Assembly (NCBI GenBank): GCA_009692395.1
Contig: SHZG01000017.1
Location: forward strand, 1 to 19,865
From: Methylococcales bacterium
GTDB taxonomy: Bacteria; Pseudomonadota; Gammaproteobacteria; Methylococcales; Methylomonadaceae
Direction of reading: 5' to 3'
DNA length: 19,865 nt
This document shows, one piece after another, positions 1 to 5,860 of this stretch. The notes below the pieces were generated by a model. That model was not told the DNA's origin. It did not search any database and saw nothing but the letters and a program-made list of their open reading frames with translations. A program made the translations under genes and the position numbers. Positions within the stretch are counted from its first letter, which is position 1. Each line of letters opens with the position of its first letter.

Positions 1-72
1 TGCATTGCGTCCTGACTTGCCCATCTGGTTACTTTTACAGAATGGACAGGTGATTTCTTGGTAGCAGCTCAT
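1..72 (-). CDS. IS1-family InsA-like transposase, N-terminal fragment
   Basis: Only the first 24 codons are in the window. They contain a zinc-ribbon start of the form I-T-C-P-x-C-x-S, then a lysine/glycine/arginine/asparagine stretch, as in the DNA-binding InsA protein of IS1 elements and related IS1-family transposases. The second pair of zinc ligands would lie off the left edge. The ATG at 70-72 has no clear Shine-Dalgarno, as is common for transposases. The match rests on a short stretch, so another zinc-ribbon transposase family remains possible. Confidence 0.5.
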   Translation of the reverse strand, partial: MSCYQEITCPFCKSNQMGKSGRNA

Positions 73-140
73 AAGGTCTTTTAGGTAAGTGTGATTTTAT
101 TCTGCCCGTGATTTTAATCTATCATCACAGATTTAACCCA
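1..140 (-). mobile_element. left-edge partial IS1-type insertion sequence
   Basis: On the minus strand, a transposase-like reading frame starts at 72 and runs off the left edge. It lies 66 bases inside the point near 138-141 where similarity to RtcB stops. That distance fits an IS1 element whose left end sits at about 138. The terminal inverted repeat cannot be confirmed because the other end is outside the window. The element would have inserted into rtcB, whose reading frame ends exactly here. The border is approximate. Confidence 0.5.
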
Positions 141-566
141 CTACCGAATTTTCTTATGCTTGCCTAAAATGCTATGCAAACCGACTGCCAAACCAGTGAC
201 CGTGGATTGTTTAGCGCGGTCTTGTTTGTGCATATTGAAACCGACAGGAATCGCCTCTTCGATAAACAAACGCAAGGAGCGCAGATTATCAGGCAAATCA
301 TGAGCCTTAATCGACAAACGCATTGCATTCATCCCACAGCCAATATCGACACCGACCGCCGCAGGAATAATTGCCCCTAGCGTTGGAATGACAGAACCGA
401 CAGTCGCGCCTTTGCCTACATGAACATCAGGAATAACGGCAATATGGCTATGAATAAACGGCAGTTGCGATAAATTATAAAGTTGTTGAAATGCCGCCGA
501 ATCGATTTCGTCGGTGTAGATTTTCACTGGGACTTTGCCCTTAGTGATGATTTTGTGAATAGGCAT
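141..566 (-). pseudogene. rtcB: RNA-splicing ligase RtcB, truncated to its first ~141 residues
   Basis: RtcB joins RNA 3'-phosphate (or 2',3'-cyclic phosphate) ends to 5'-OH ends using GTP and Mn2+. The N-terminal third is well conserved: P-D-V-H near residue 46, a G-K-G-x-T-V-G-S-V-I-P segment, and V-D-I-G-C-G-M-N around residues 73-80, carrying metal ligands D74 and C77. The frame stops at residue 141, against about 400 for the family. All later metal-binding histidines and the guanylylated histidine are therefore missing, and the fragment cannot be active. The stop lies at the presumed IS1 border. The ATG overlaps the stop of the upstream gene by one base (TAATG), with the ribosome-binding site GGAGAT inside the upstream gene, so the two were translationally coupled. 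Confidence 0.85.
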
Positions 567-988
567 TAGTAATCTCCTTTGCCAAGCACACCGACATAAT
601 GAAAACTTAATGCGGGTGTGTGTTTTCTGTGCAGCGCGTGAGCTAATGCCGTGCGTAACAGCCCTTGTACGCGTTTTAATGCGTCCAATACCTCTGTGTC
701 AGATACTTGAATATCCGCTGCATAATGTCCAACCGTTACACATAACTGCCCCTCATGCTCAGGCTGTACCGATAATACCTGCAAATCCCGCAACAGCGGT
801 TGCCCTGTTTCGCCTGTCAATACCAGAGAAATAATGCGGGTGGCTTCTTTACACAGTTGTAATTCTTTACGCGAGGATTTTTTACGCGCGTGTTGAGTGA
901 TGATATAACGCGGATCTATACCGTCTTCCGCGCCAAATTCAGCGCAACAGTGAGCCGCGTCTTTTTTCCAACGAAATTGGTTGTTCAT
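566..988 (-). CDS. RbfA-like protein in operon with rtcB
   Basis: This is a 140-residue protein whose central and C-terminal part (about residues 40-133) resembles ribosome-binding factor A. It has an amphipathic helix with a K-E-x-x-R-I-I-S-L-V-L pattern, a short strand segment, then a helix rich in R and A-L-A-H-A-L leading to the strand L-S-F-H-Y-V. RbfA binds the 30S subunit during 16S rRNA maturation. The first 38 residues, with a W-K-K-D-A-A-H-C-C motif and a cluster of basic residues (H-A-R-K-K-S-S-R-K), are not typical of RbfA. I chose the ATG at 986-988 because GGGAGC lies seven bases upstream. An upstream in-frame ATG at 1033 lacks a Shine-Dalgarno. It overlaps rtcB by one base. A role in ribosome or rRNA repair with RtcB is inference. 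The family call is moderate. Confidence 0.55.
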   Translation of the reverse strand: MNNQFRWKKDAAHCCAEFGAEDGIDPRYIITQHARKKSSRKELQLCKEATRIISLVLTGETGQPLLRDLQVLSVQPEHEGQLCVTVGHYAADIQVSDTEVLDALKRVQGLLRTALAHALHRKHTPALSFHYVGVLGKGDY

Positions 989-999
989 AAATGCTCCCA

Positions 1000-1046
1000 T
1001 TAACCGAAAATCGTAGGCAATAAAAAGCATCACCGTATTCGGTTAA
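1000..1046 (-). promoter_or_regulatory. hairpin just upstream of the RbfA-like gene's ribosome-binding site
   Basis: TTAACCGAA at 1000-1008 and TTCGGTTAA at 1038-1046 form a perfect 9-bp inverted repeat with a 29-base loop. On the minus strand the stem ends directly before the Shine-Dalgarno GGGAGC of the RbfA-like gene, so folding could influence translation start. Its distal arm overlaps the first copy of the 35-bp tandem repeat. Confidence 0.35.
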
Positions 1047-1110
1047 GTTTAAAAAAATGGATTATTTTTTTGAAAGGTTAAGTTTAAAAAAATGGATTAT
1101 TTTTTTGAAA
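1041..1110. repeat. two exact tandem copies of a 35-bp unit
   Basis: Positions 1041-1075 and 1076-1110 are identical, base for base, with no spacer. Each unit starts GGTTAAGTTT and contains an A7 run and a T7 run separated by seven bases, so each copy can fold into an A-T hairpin on either strand. Two copies with no spacer point to a local duplication, not a CRISPR array. The repeat lies between the leader hairpin and the RbfA-like gene on the minus-strand transcript. Confidence 0.95.
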
Positions 1111-1164
1111 GCCTCGATTCGTTGATGAATCGAATGAATTACGAAAGAGTAACGAATACGAGGC
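1111..1164 (-). promoter_or_regulatory. attenuator-like hairpin overlapping the leader ORF
   Basis: GCCTCGATTCGTT at 1111-1123 pairs with AACGAATACGAGGC at 1151-1164, a 13-bp stem with a single bulged base and a 27-base loop. The arm at 1151-1164 lies inside the leader ORF, codons 9 to 13. A competing 7-bp hairpin can form from 1114-1120 with 1127-1133, using the same 3' arm. A ribosome in the leader ORF would therefore favour the small hairpin over the large one. The base run after the stem on the minus strand is only TTTC, so this is not a clear intrinsic terminator. Confidence 0.5.
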
Positions 1165-1189
1165 TAGTGGTAATGACAATAGTGAACAT
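1139..1189 (-). CDS. 16-residue hydrophobic leader peptide
   Basis: This minus-strand ORF encodes MFTIVITTSLVFVTLS and then TAA. Its ATG follows a perfect AAGGAGG Shine-Dalgarno (1195-1201) with a 5-base spacer, the strongest ribosome-binding site I see in the window. A TTGACA-17-TACAGT promoter lies upstream, giving a leader of only about 30 bases. Nine of the 16 residues are Thr, Ile or Val, as in leaders of branched-chain or threonine operons. The downstream genes (RbfA-like, rtcB) have no such role. Alternatively, its size and hydrophobicity recall tiny Ibs-type toxin peptides. Translation itself is well supported by the signals, but the function is not known. Confidence 0.5.
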   Translation of the reverse strand: MFTIVITTSLVFVTLS

Positions 1190-1234
1190 GGCAGCCTCCT
1201 TATGTGAATGGTTGAGTGGATAGTAAAGCGCGGC

Positions 1235-1263
1235 ACTGTACTTGGGAAATTATAGTTTGTCAA
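1235..1263 (-). promoter_or_regulatory. sigma70 promoter of the leader / RbfA-like / rtcB operon
   Basis: On the minus strand, a perfect -35 TTGACA (plus positions 1258-1263) is followed after 17 bases by TACAGT (1235-1240). A TATAAT also lies inside the spacer (1249-1254), giving a possible second -10. Transcription would start near 1228 and read into the leader ORF. Confidence 0.65.
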
Positions 1264-1347
1264 CCTTAATGTTCAGCGAAAGCCAAGTAAGACGCGCGTT
1301 GCGACTCTTTCAGTTTTATCGTTTATGTTATTATCCGCAACCAACTA

Positions 1348-1381
1348 AGCCATGACAGGGTTTTCGTGGCTGCTATTTTTT
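1348..1381 (+). promoter_or_regulatory. terminator-like hairpin in the aroE 5' region
   Basis: AGCCATGA (1348-1355) pairs with TCGTGGCT (1364-1371), 8 bp including one G-T pair. Four bases later there is a T6 run at 1376-1381. It sits 19 bases before aroE. The gap between stem and T-run makes it a weak intrinsic terminator. It may be an attenuator, or it may stop upstream plus-strand transcripts. The remainder of 1264-1347 shows only a weak possible aroE promoter (TTGCGA near 1298 and an A/T-rich segment near 1320). Confidence 0.3.
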
Positions 1382-1399
1382 GAAAACTAGGACATTATC

Positions 1400-2230
1400 A
1401 TGACATCACTAGACCGTTACGCGGTTTTTGGGCAACCGATTAAACACAGTAAATCTCCGCGTATTCATCAGTTGTTTGCGGAGCAGACGGGGCAGGCGTT
1501 GATGTATACGGCTGAGGAGGTGTCGGCGAATGTGTTTACCGCTATGGCTGAGACGTTTTTTGCTCAGGGCGGTAAGGGTTTTAATTGTACTGTGCCGTTG
1601 AAGGAGTTGGCGTGGGCATGGACTGCACGGAAAACGGAACGGGCGGAATTGGCTAAAGCAGTGAATACCTTGGCTTTGCAGGTGGATGGTTCGGTGTTGG
1701 GCGATAATACCGATGGTTGTGGTTTGGTACGAGATTTGTTGGTGAATCATGGCATTGCTTTGGCTGGAAAACGGATTTTGCTGTTGGGTGCAGGTGGGGC
1801 GAGTCGGGGGATTTTGTTGCCGTTGTTGGAACAGTTGCCCGCGTGTATTGTGATTGCTAATCGCACCACGGATAAGGCGGTTGCTTTGGCGGCGGAGTTT
1901 GCTCATAAAGGCGATGTGTCTGGCTGTGGCTTTGCGGATTTAAGTAGTCACGCGCCGTTTGAGGTGATTTTAAATGCAACTTCGGCGAGTTTAAGTGGGC
2001 AGTTGCCGCCGTTGCCTGCGGGTTTATTGGCGGAGCAAGGCGTTTGTTATGATTTAGCTTACGGTAATGAACCGACGGCGTTTGTGCGTTGGGGGCTTGA
2101 AAATGGCGCGATAAAAAGTTTGGATGGTTTGGGAATGTTGGTGGAACAGGCGGCAGAGGCGTTTTTTATCTGGCGCGGGGTGCGTCCTGAGACCTTGCCT
2201 GTGATTGCGTTGTTGAATGCAGAACGGTGA
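1400..2230 (+). CDS. aroE: shikimate dehydrogenase (NADP+)
   Basis: The enzyme reduces 3-dehydroshikimate to shikimate with NADPH, the fourth step of the chorismate pathway, in the cytosol. The 276 residues match the family's length. The substrate-binding S-K-S-P-R-I-H is at 17-23. The catalytic lysine is K68 in V-P-L-K-E, and the catalytic aspartate is D104 in G-D-N-T-D-G. The nucleotide-binding loop G-A-G-G-A-S is at 129-134, and the NADP-phosphate-binding N-R-T is at 153-155. The ATG at 1400 follows AGGA with a 7-base spacer. Leucine is written mostly as TTG and the coding strand is unusually rich in G and T compared with neighbouring genes. It converges with yrdA, its usual neighbour in gammaproteobacteria. 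Confidence 0.97.
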   Translation: MTSLDRYAVFGQPIKHSKSPRIHQLFAEQTGQALMYTAEEVSANVFTAMAETFFAQGGKGFNCTVPLKELAWAWTARKTERAELAKAVNTLALQVDGSVLGDNTDGCGLVRDLLVNHGIALAGKRILLLGAGGASRGILLPLLEQLPACIVIANRTTDKAVALAAEFAHKGDVSGCGFADLSSHAPFEVILNATSASLSGQLPPLPAGLLAEQGVCYDLAYGNEPTAFVRWGLENGAIKSLDGLGMLVEQAAEAFFIWRGVRPETLPVIALLNAER

Positions 2231-2236
2231 TAGATG

Positions 2237-2259
2237 GGCGCGAATAAATTCGCGCCTAC
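2237..2259 (-). repeat. REP-like element with GTAG tetranucleotide
   Basis: On the minus strand, GTAG is followed by a near-perfect palindrome: GGCGCGAAT (2237-2245) against ATTCGCGCC (2248-2256), with CTAC at 2256-2259 on the plus strand. A GTAG next to a G/C-rich hairpin is the mark of REP elements handled by RAYT transposases. It lies between the convergent aroE and yrdA, a typical REP location, and could also end transcription from both sides. Only one copy is visible here. Confidence 0.5.
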
Positions 2260-2263
2260 TGTA

Positions 2264-2800
2264 TTAGTTGTCTAATGTCAGATAGTCGTTTTTCAGTTCG
2301 ATGTAATGCTTATATGAATAATGTAAAAATTCTTTTTCTGCGTCGTTTAACGGTCTAACACGTCTGGCAGGTGAGCCAACATAGAGGTGACCGCTTTCTA
2401 ATCGTTTAGAATGCGGGACTAATGAGCCAGCACCTAGAATGACGTAATCTTCAATAACTGCGCCGTCCATGATGATAGAACCCATGCCAATTAAGCAGTA
2501 GTCACCGATGGTACAGGCGTGAATCACGGCTTTATGTCCGATAGTGACACCTTTGCCAACGGTGACAGGGTAACTAGGCTCTGAGTCATGGTGTGCGTGG
2601 GTGGTATGTAGTACCGAACCCTCTTGTATATTAGTACCATCACCAATAGTAATGCTTTCAACATCACCTCTTAATACAGTCGTTGGCCAAATGGATACGT
2701 CATTGCCTAGCGTTACGTCACCAATAATAATGGCACTGTCATCAATATAAACAGCGTTACCAATGCGTGGCTGTTTGTCTTTAAATTTTCTAATGGACAT
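2264..2800 (-). CDS. yrdA: gamma-carbonic anhydrase family protein (YrdA type)
   Basis: The 178-residue protein has the hexapeptide repeats of a left-handed beta-helix from about residue 12 to 135, for example I-G-D-V-T-L-G-N-D-V. The three zinc-ligand histidines of the gamma-carbonic anhydrase fold are in place: H65, H89 (I-G-H) and H94. So are R44, D46 and Q59, which are conserved in that family. The C-terminal helix (about 148-172) is typical of trimers. Family members bind zinc. Many, including YrdA, have uncertain or weak CO2-hydrating activity. The ATG at 2800 follows AGGA with an 8-base spacer. A TATAGT on the minus strand at 2843-2848 is a possible -10. It faces aroE tail to tail. Confidence 0.92.
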   Translation of the reverse strand: MSIRKFKDKQPRIGNAVYIDDSAIIIGDVTLGNDVSIWPTTVLRGDVESITIGDGTNIQEGSVLHTTHAHHDSEPSYPVTVGKGVTIGHKAVIHACTIGDYCLIGMGSIIMDGAVIEDYVILGAGSLVPHSKRLESGHLYVGSPARRVRPLNDAEKEFLHYSYKHYIELKNDYLTLDN

Positions 2801-2949
2801 GCAAAACTTCCTGAGGTTGTATTTTTTGAAACAGTGGGTGGCACTATACTGTTATTTGTGCATTTTATACAGGCGCAATGTTCGATTATTTATTTGAGAT
2901 TTGGCTTATTTTTACTGTCATTCCACGTCATACACGCTTTAAGCATTAT

Positions 2950-2978
2950 TTTTAATGCGTCTTTTTGTGTGCTATAGT
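2950..2978 (+). promoter_or_regulatory. feoABC promoter
   Basis: The -10 TATAGT at 2973-2978 is preceded by TG at the -15/-14 position (TGCTATAGT), an extended -10. The hexamer 17 bases upstream, TTTTAA at 2950-2955, is a poor -35, as extended -10 promoters often allow. Transcription would start near 2985, directly within the Fur-box match. Confidence 0.5.
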
Positions 2979-2983
2979 CTTAG

Positions 2984-3002
2984 CTTAATGAGAATCATTG
3001 TT
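2984..3002 (+). promoter_or_regulatory. Fur box of the feo operon
   Basis: The 19 bases CTTAATGAGAATCATTGTT match the Fur consensus GATAATGATAATCATTATC at 14 of 19 positions, including the central AATCATT. The site covers the expected start point, as expected for iron-dependent repression of ferrous-iron uptake. Downstream in the leader, TTGATT (3016-3021) and AATCAA (3025-3030) form a small hairpin of unknown role. Confidence 0.65.
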
Positions 3003-3056
3003 GATAACTCGATAATTGATTGGTAATCAAGCACACTTTACTTTGAAGGCTTTATT

Positions 3057-3293
3057 ATGGCTATTAGTTTAAAAAATCTTGCCGTGGGTGATTTAGGGAA
3101 AATAATCGGCTTTGAGCCCTCGGGTAAAGCCTACCGTAAACGCTTGCTAGCAATGGGTTTAACCCCAGGAACAGAGTTCAGTATTACCCGCTTTGCACCG
3201 ATGGGCGATCCTGTGGAAATCAAATTGCGCGGTTTTGCATTGACCTTGCGTAGAGACGAGGCGGCTATTTTGCAAATTGAGAAACTGAGATGA
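3057..3293 (+). CDS. feoA: ferrous iron transport protein A
   Basis: FeoA is a small cytosolic SH3-fold protein that interacts with FeoB and supports ferrous iron uptake. The 78 residues show the family pattern: L-x-x-L-x-x-G-D-x-G-K-I near the start, R-L-L-A-M-G-L-T-P-G-T in the middle, D-P-V-E-I-K-L-R-G-F-A-L-T-L-R-R-D-E-A near the end. Start is ATG at 3057 with GAAGG upstream. The stop TGA overlaps the feoB start (ATGA at 3290-3293), so the two are translationally coupled. Confidence 0.95.
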   Translation: MAISLKNLAVGDLGKIIGFEPSGKAYRKRLLAMGLTPGTEFSITRFAPMGDPVEIKLRGFALTLRRDEAAILQIEKLR

Positions 3294-5584
3294 AAACTGA
3301 TTTTATCGTGGGCGTTGTCGGCAATCCTAATTGTGGCAAAACCACGTTATTTAATGTTCTGACTGGCTCTAGGCAGCAAGTTGGCAATTGGCCTGGTGTG
3401 ACCGTTGAAAAAAAAACGGGCGAGTATTATTTTGCTGATAAGCACATTGAATTAGTTGATTTACCCGGTACTTATTCGCTAGAGTCAGCAGATGATTCGG
3501 TGTCATTAGATGAAAAAGTGGCGCGTGATTATGTCGCAAGCCGCGCCGCTGATTTAATTATTAATATTGTTGATGCGTCCAATATTGAACGCAATCTGTA
3601 TTTAACCTCGCAACTGATTGAAATGCGCGTGCCGATGATTCTGGTACTCAATATGATTGATGTGGTGAAACAACGCGGCATTAAAATCGACACGGTTTTT
3701 TTGGCTGAGCAGTTAGGTTGCCCTGTCATTGCTGTGTCTGCGTCTGTTAAAAACGGCATCAATAATTTACAAACTGTTATCAATAACGCAGTGATTGCTA
3801 AGCCCATTCCTACCGCTCAAATTAATTATCACCCTGCCTTAGAAGCCGCAATTGCTGACATTTCCCCGCTATTGATTGAAACTGCACAGCAATACCCGTG
3901 TGATTGTCGTTGGTTAGCGGTGCGTTTATTAGAAGACGATACCCTCGCCAACGATATTGCAGGCACCGTATTTTTACCAAAAGTGCGAAAATATCAGCGG
4001 CAAGTTGAGCAGGAAACCGATGATGAAATTGATATTTTAGCCGCCGATGCACGTTACGGTTTTGTTAATCAAATCACTCAAGGTGCGGTATGTAAACTCC
4101 ATGAAATCAGTCGGCACGGTACGGAACGCATAGATAATATCGTTTTAAATCGCTTTTTAGGCATACCAATTTTTCTGTTGGTGATGTACGCGATGTTTAT
4201 GTTTACTATCAATGTCGGCAGTGCGTTCGTGGAGTTTTTCGATCAAGTGGTCGGTGCGTTATTAGTTGATGGCTTGGGTGAGGTGTTGATTCAGATTAAT
4301 ACACCCGAATGGTTATCCGTTTTGATTACCAAAGGCATCGGCGGTGGTATTCAAGTGGTTGCCACGTTTATTCCGATTGTCGGTTTTTTGTTTTTGTTTT
4401 TATCAGCATTAGAAGATTCAGGTTATATGGCGCGGGCGGCGTTTGTGATGGATAGATTCATGCGTCTGATTGGTTTACCTGGAAAATCCTTTGTACCAAT
4501 GATTGTTGGCTTCGGTTGCAATGTCCCTGCCATTATGGCAACGCGTACGCTGGAAAATCAGCGCGATAGAATTCTGACTAATTTAATGAATCCGTTTATG
4601 TCCTGTGGGGCGAGATTGCCTGTGTATGCGTTATTTGCGGCGGCGTTTTTTCCTGTCGGTGGGCAAAATCTGGTATTTGGTTTATATATATTAGGTATCG
4701 TGGTGGCGGTATTAACAGGTTTAATAATGCGCCACACGCTGTTTAAAGGCGAAACCACGCCGTTTATTATGGAATTACCTGCCTATCATTTGCCGACGTT
4801 TCGCGGGATATTTTTGCGCACTTGGGACAGACTGCATTCATTTTTAGTCAATGCGGGTAAAGTCATTGTGCCGATGGTGCTGGTGTTGAATTTTCTGAAC
4901 GCCTTAGGAACAGACGGCAGTTTTGGACAAGAAAACAGCGATAAATCGGTATTAAGTGACATCGGACGCAGTTTAACACCTGCCTTTAAACCGATTGGCA
5001 TCAGCAATGATAATTGGCCCGCTACCGTCGGCATTTTTACGGGCGTGTTAGCGAAAGAAGCAGTGGTTGGTACATTGGATGCGCTGTATAGCCAAATGGC
5101 GAACGCACCTACTGAGCAAGCTCAATTTGTACTGAAAGATGCGTTAATCAAAGCGTGTGCCACTGTGCCTGATAACTTAATCGCGGTAGCTGATAATTTA
5201 TTAGATCCGTTAGGGCTGGGGTCAGTCAATGAGGAGCAAGCGGTTAATACCGCGACATTTGCCGCCATGCAGCACAGTTTTGATGGCAAAGCGGGCGCAT
5301 TTGCCTATTTATTATTTATTTTATTGTACGCGCCCTGTGCTGCCGCGACTGCCGCCATTTATCGCGAAACAAACCGTAATTGGACGTTATTTGTAGTGGC
5401 TTGGACAACAGGTATCGCTTATATGACTGCGACTATTTTTTACCAATCCATGACCTTTAGCGAGCATCCTAGCTATTCTTTAGTCTGGATAGTTGGTTTA
5501 TTACTAGCGTTTGCCTTAACGCTGTTAGGCTTGTGGCTATTGGGCAAAAACCCAGAAGAAACTACTCAGGAGCTTGGTTCATGA
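3290..5584 (+). CDS. feoB: ferrous iron permease FeoB
   Basis: FeoB is the inner-membrane Fe2+ transporter with an N-terminal GTPase domain. All G motifs are visible: G1 G-N-P-N-C-G-K-T-T at 11-19, G2 threonine T38 in P-G-V-T-V, G3 D-L-P-G at 57-60, G4 N-M-I-D at 121-124, G5 S-A-S at 150-152. A cytosolic linker follows, then from about residue 285 the two Gate regions with multiple membrane segments. These carry the conserved cysteines in V-G-F-G-C-N-V-P, S-C-G-A-R-L-P and Y-A-P-C-A-A-A. The length of 764 residues is normal. The last codons overlap feoC (ATGA at 5581-5584). Confidence 0.97.
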   Translation: MKTDFIVGVVGNPNCGKTTLFNVLTGSRQQVGNWPGVTVEKKTGEYYFADKHIELVDLPGTYSLESADDSVSLDEKVARDYVASRAADLIINIVDASNIERNLYLTSQLIEMRVPMILVLNMIDVVKQRGIKIDTVFLAEQLGCPVIAVSASVKNGINNLQTVINNAVIAKPIPTAQINYHPALEAAIADISPLLIETAQQYPCDCRWLAVRLLEDDTLANDIAGTVFLPKVRKYQRQVEQETDDEIDILAADARYGFVNQITQGAVCKLHEISRHGTERIDNIVLNRFLGIPIFLLVMYAMFMFTINVGSAFVEFFDQVVGALLVDGLGEVLIQINTPEWLSVLITKGIGGGIQVVATFIPIVGFLFLFLSALEDSGYMARAAFVMDRFMRLIGLPGKSFVPMIVGFGCNVPAIMATRTLENQRDRILTNLMNPFMSCGARLPVYALFAAAFFPVGGQNLVFGLYILGIVVAVLTGLIMRHTLFKGETTPFIMELPAYHLPTFRGIFLRTWDRLHSFLVNAGKVIVPMVLVLNFLNALGTDGSFGQENSDKSVLSDIGRSLTPAFKPIGISNDNWPATVGIFTGVLAKEAVVGTLDALYSQMANAPTEQAQFVLKDALIKACATVPDNLIAVADNLLDPLGLGSVNEEQAVNTATFAAMQHSFDGKAGAFAYLLFILLYAPCAAATAAIYRETNRNWTLFVVAWTTGIAYMTATIFYQSMTFSEHPSYSLVWIVGLLLAFALTLLGLWLLGKNPEETTQELGS

Positions 5585-5808
5585 TTCTGTCGGAGTTAAG
5601 AACTTATTTACAACAACAACGCAGAGTTTCGCTTGCTGATTTAGTGACACATTTCGACATTGATGCCGATGCGTTGCGTGGGATGCTGGGTAAATGGATT
5701 AGTAAAGGCGATGTCCGTGTTATGCCACTGGAATCGTCTTGTGGTACGAGTTGCTGTAAATGTGACCCTACCTTGACCGAATTGTATGAATGGATAAATA
5801 AATCCTAA
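5581..5808 (+). CDS. feoC: FeoC-like winged-helix protein
   Basis: The 75-residue protein starts at the ATG overlapping the feoB stop. An in-frame ATG farther upstream lies inside feoB and is not the start. The winged-helix part spans about residues 1-50 (L-x-x-Y-L-Q-Q-Q-R-R-V-S-L-A-D-L, then a recognition helix A-L-R-G-M-L-G-K-W-I). It is followed by a cysteine cluster C54-x3-C58-C59-x-C61, similar to the cluster that binds zinc or an iron-sulfur centre in FeoC proteins. FeoC modulates FeoB stability or activity in enterobacteria. Whether it does so here is inferred from position. Confidence 0.85.
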   Translation: MILSELRTYLQQQRRVSLADLVTHFDIDADALRGMLGKWISKGDVRVMPLESSCGTSCCKCDPTLTELYEWINKS

Positions 5809-5860
5809 TAATTTCAGTGTAACATATCGCTCTATCGTTTTAATCAATAGGGGTTCAATA

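Noticed and set aside
174..380. Plus-strand ORF over rtcB
   Set aside because: Antisense shadow of the conserved rtcB frame with no ribosome-binding site.
1041..1110. CRISPR-like repeat
   Set aside because: Only two copies and no spacer between them; no cas gene in the window.
1111..1189. Threonine/branched-chain amino-acid attenuator
   Set aside because: Leader codons fit, but no amino-acid gene follows and the stem lacks a proper T-run.
2878..2955. 25-codon ORF upstream of feoA
   Set aside because: No good Shine-Dalgarno or promoter; overlaps the feo promoter start; no recognisable product.
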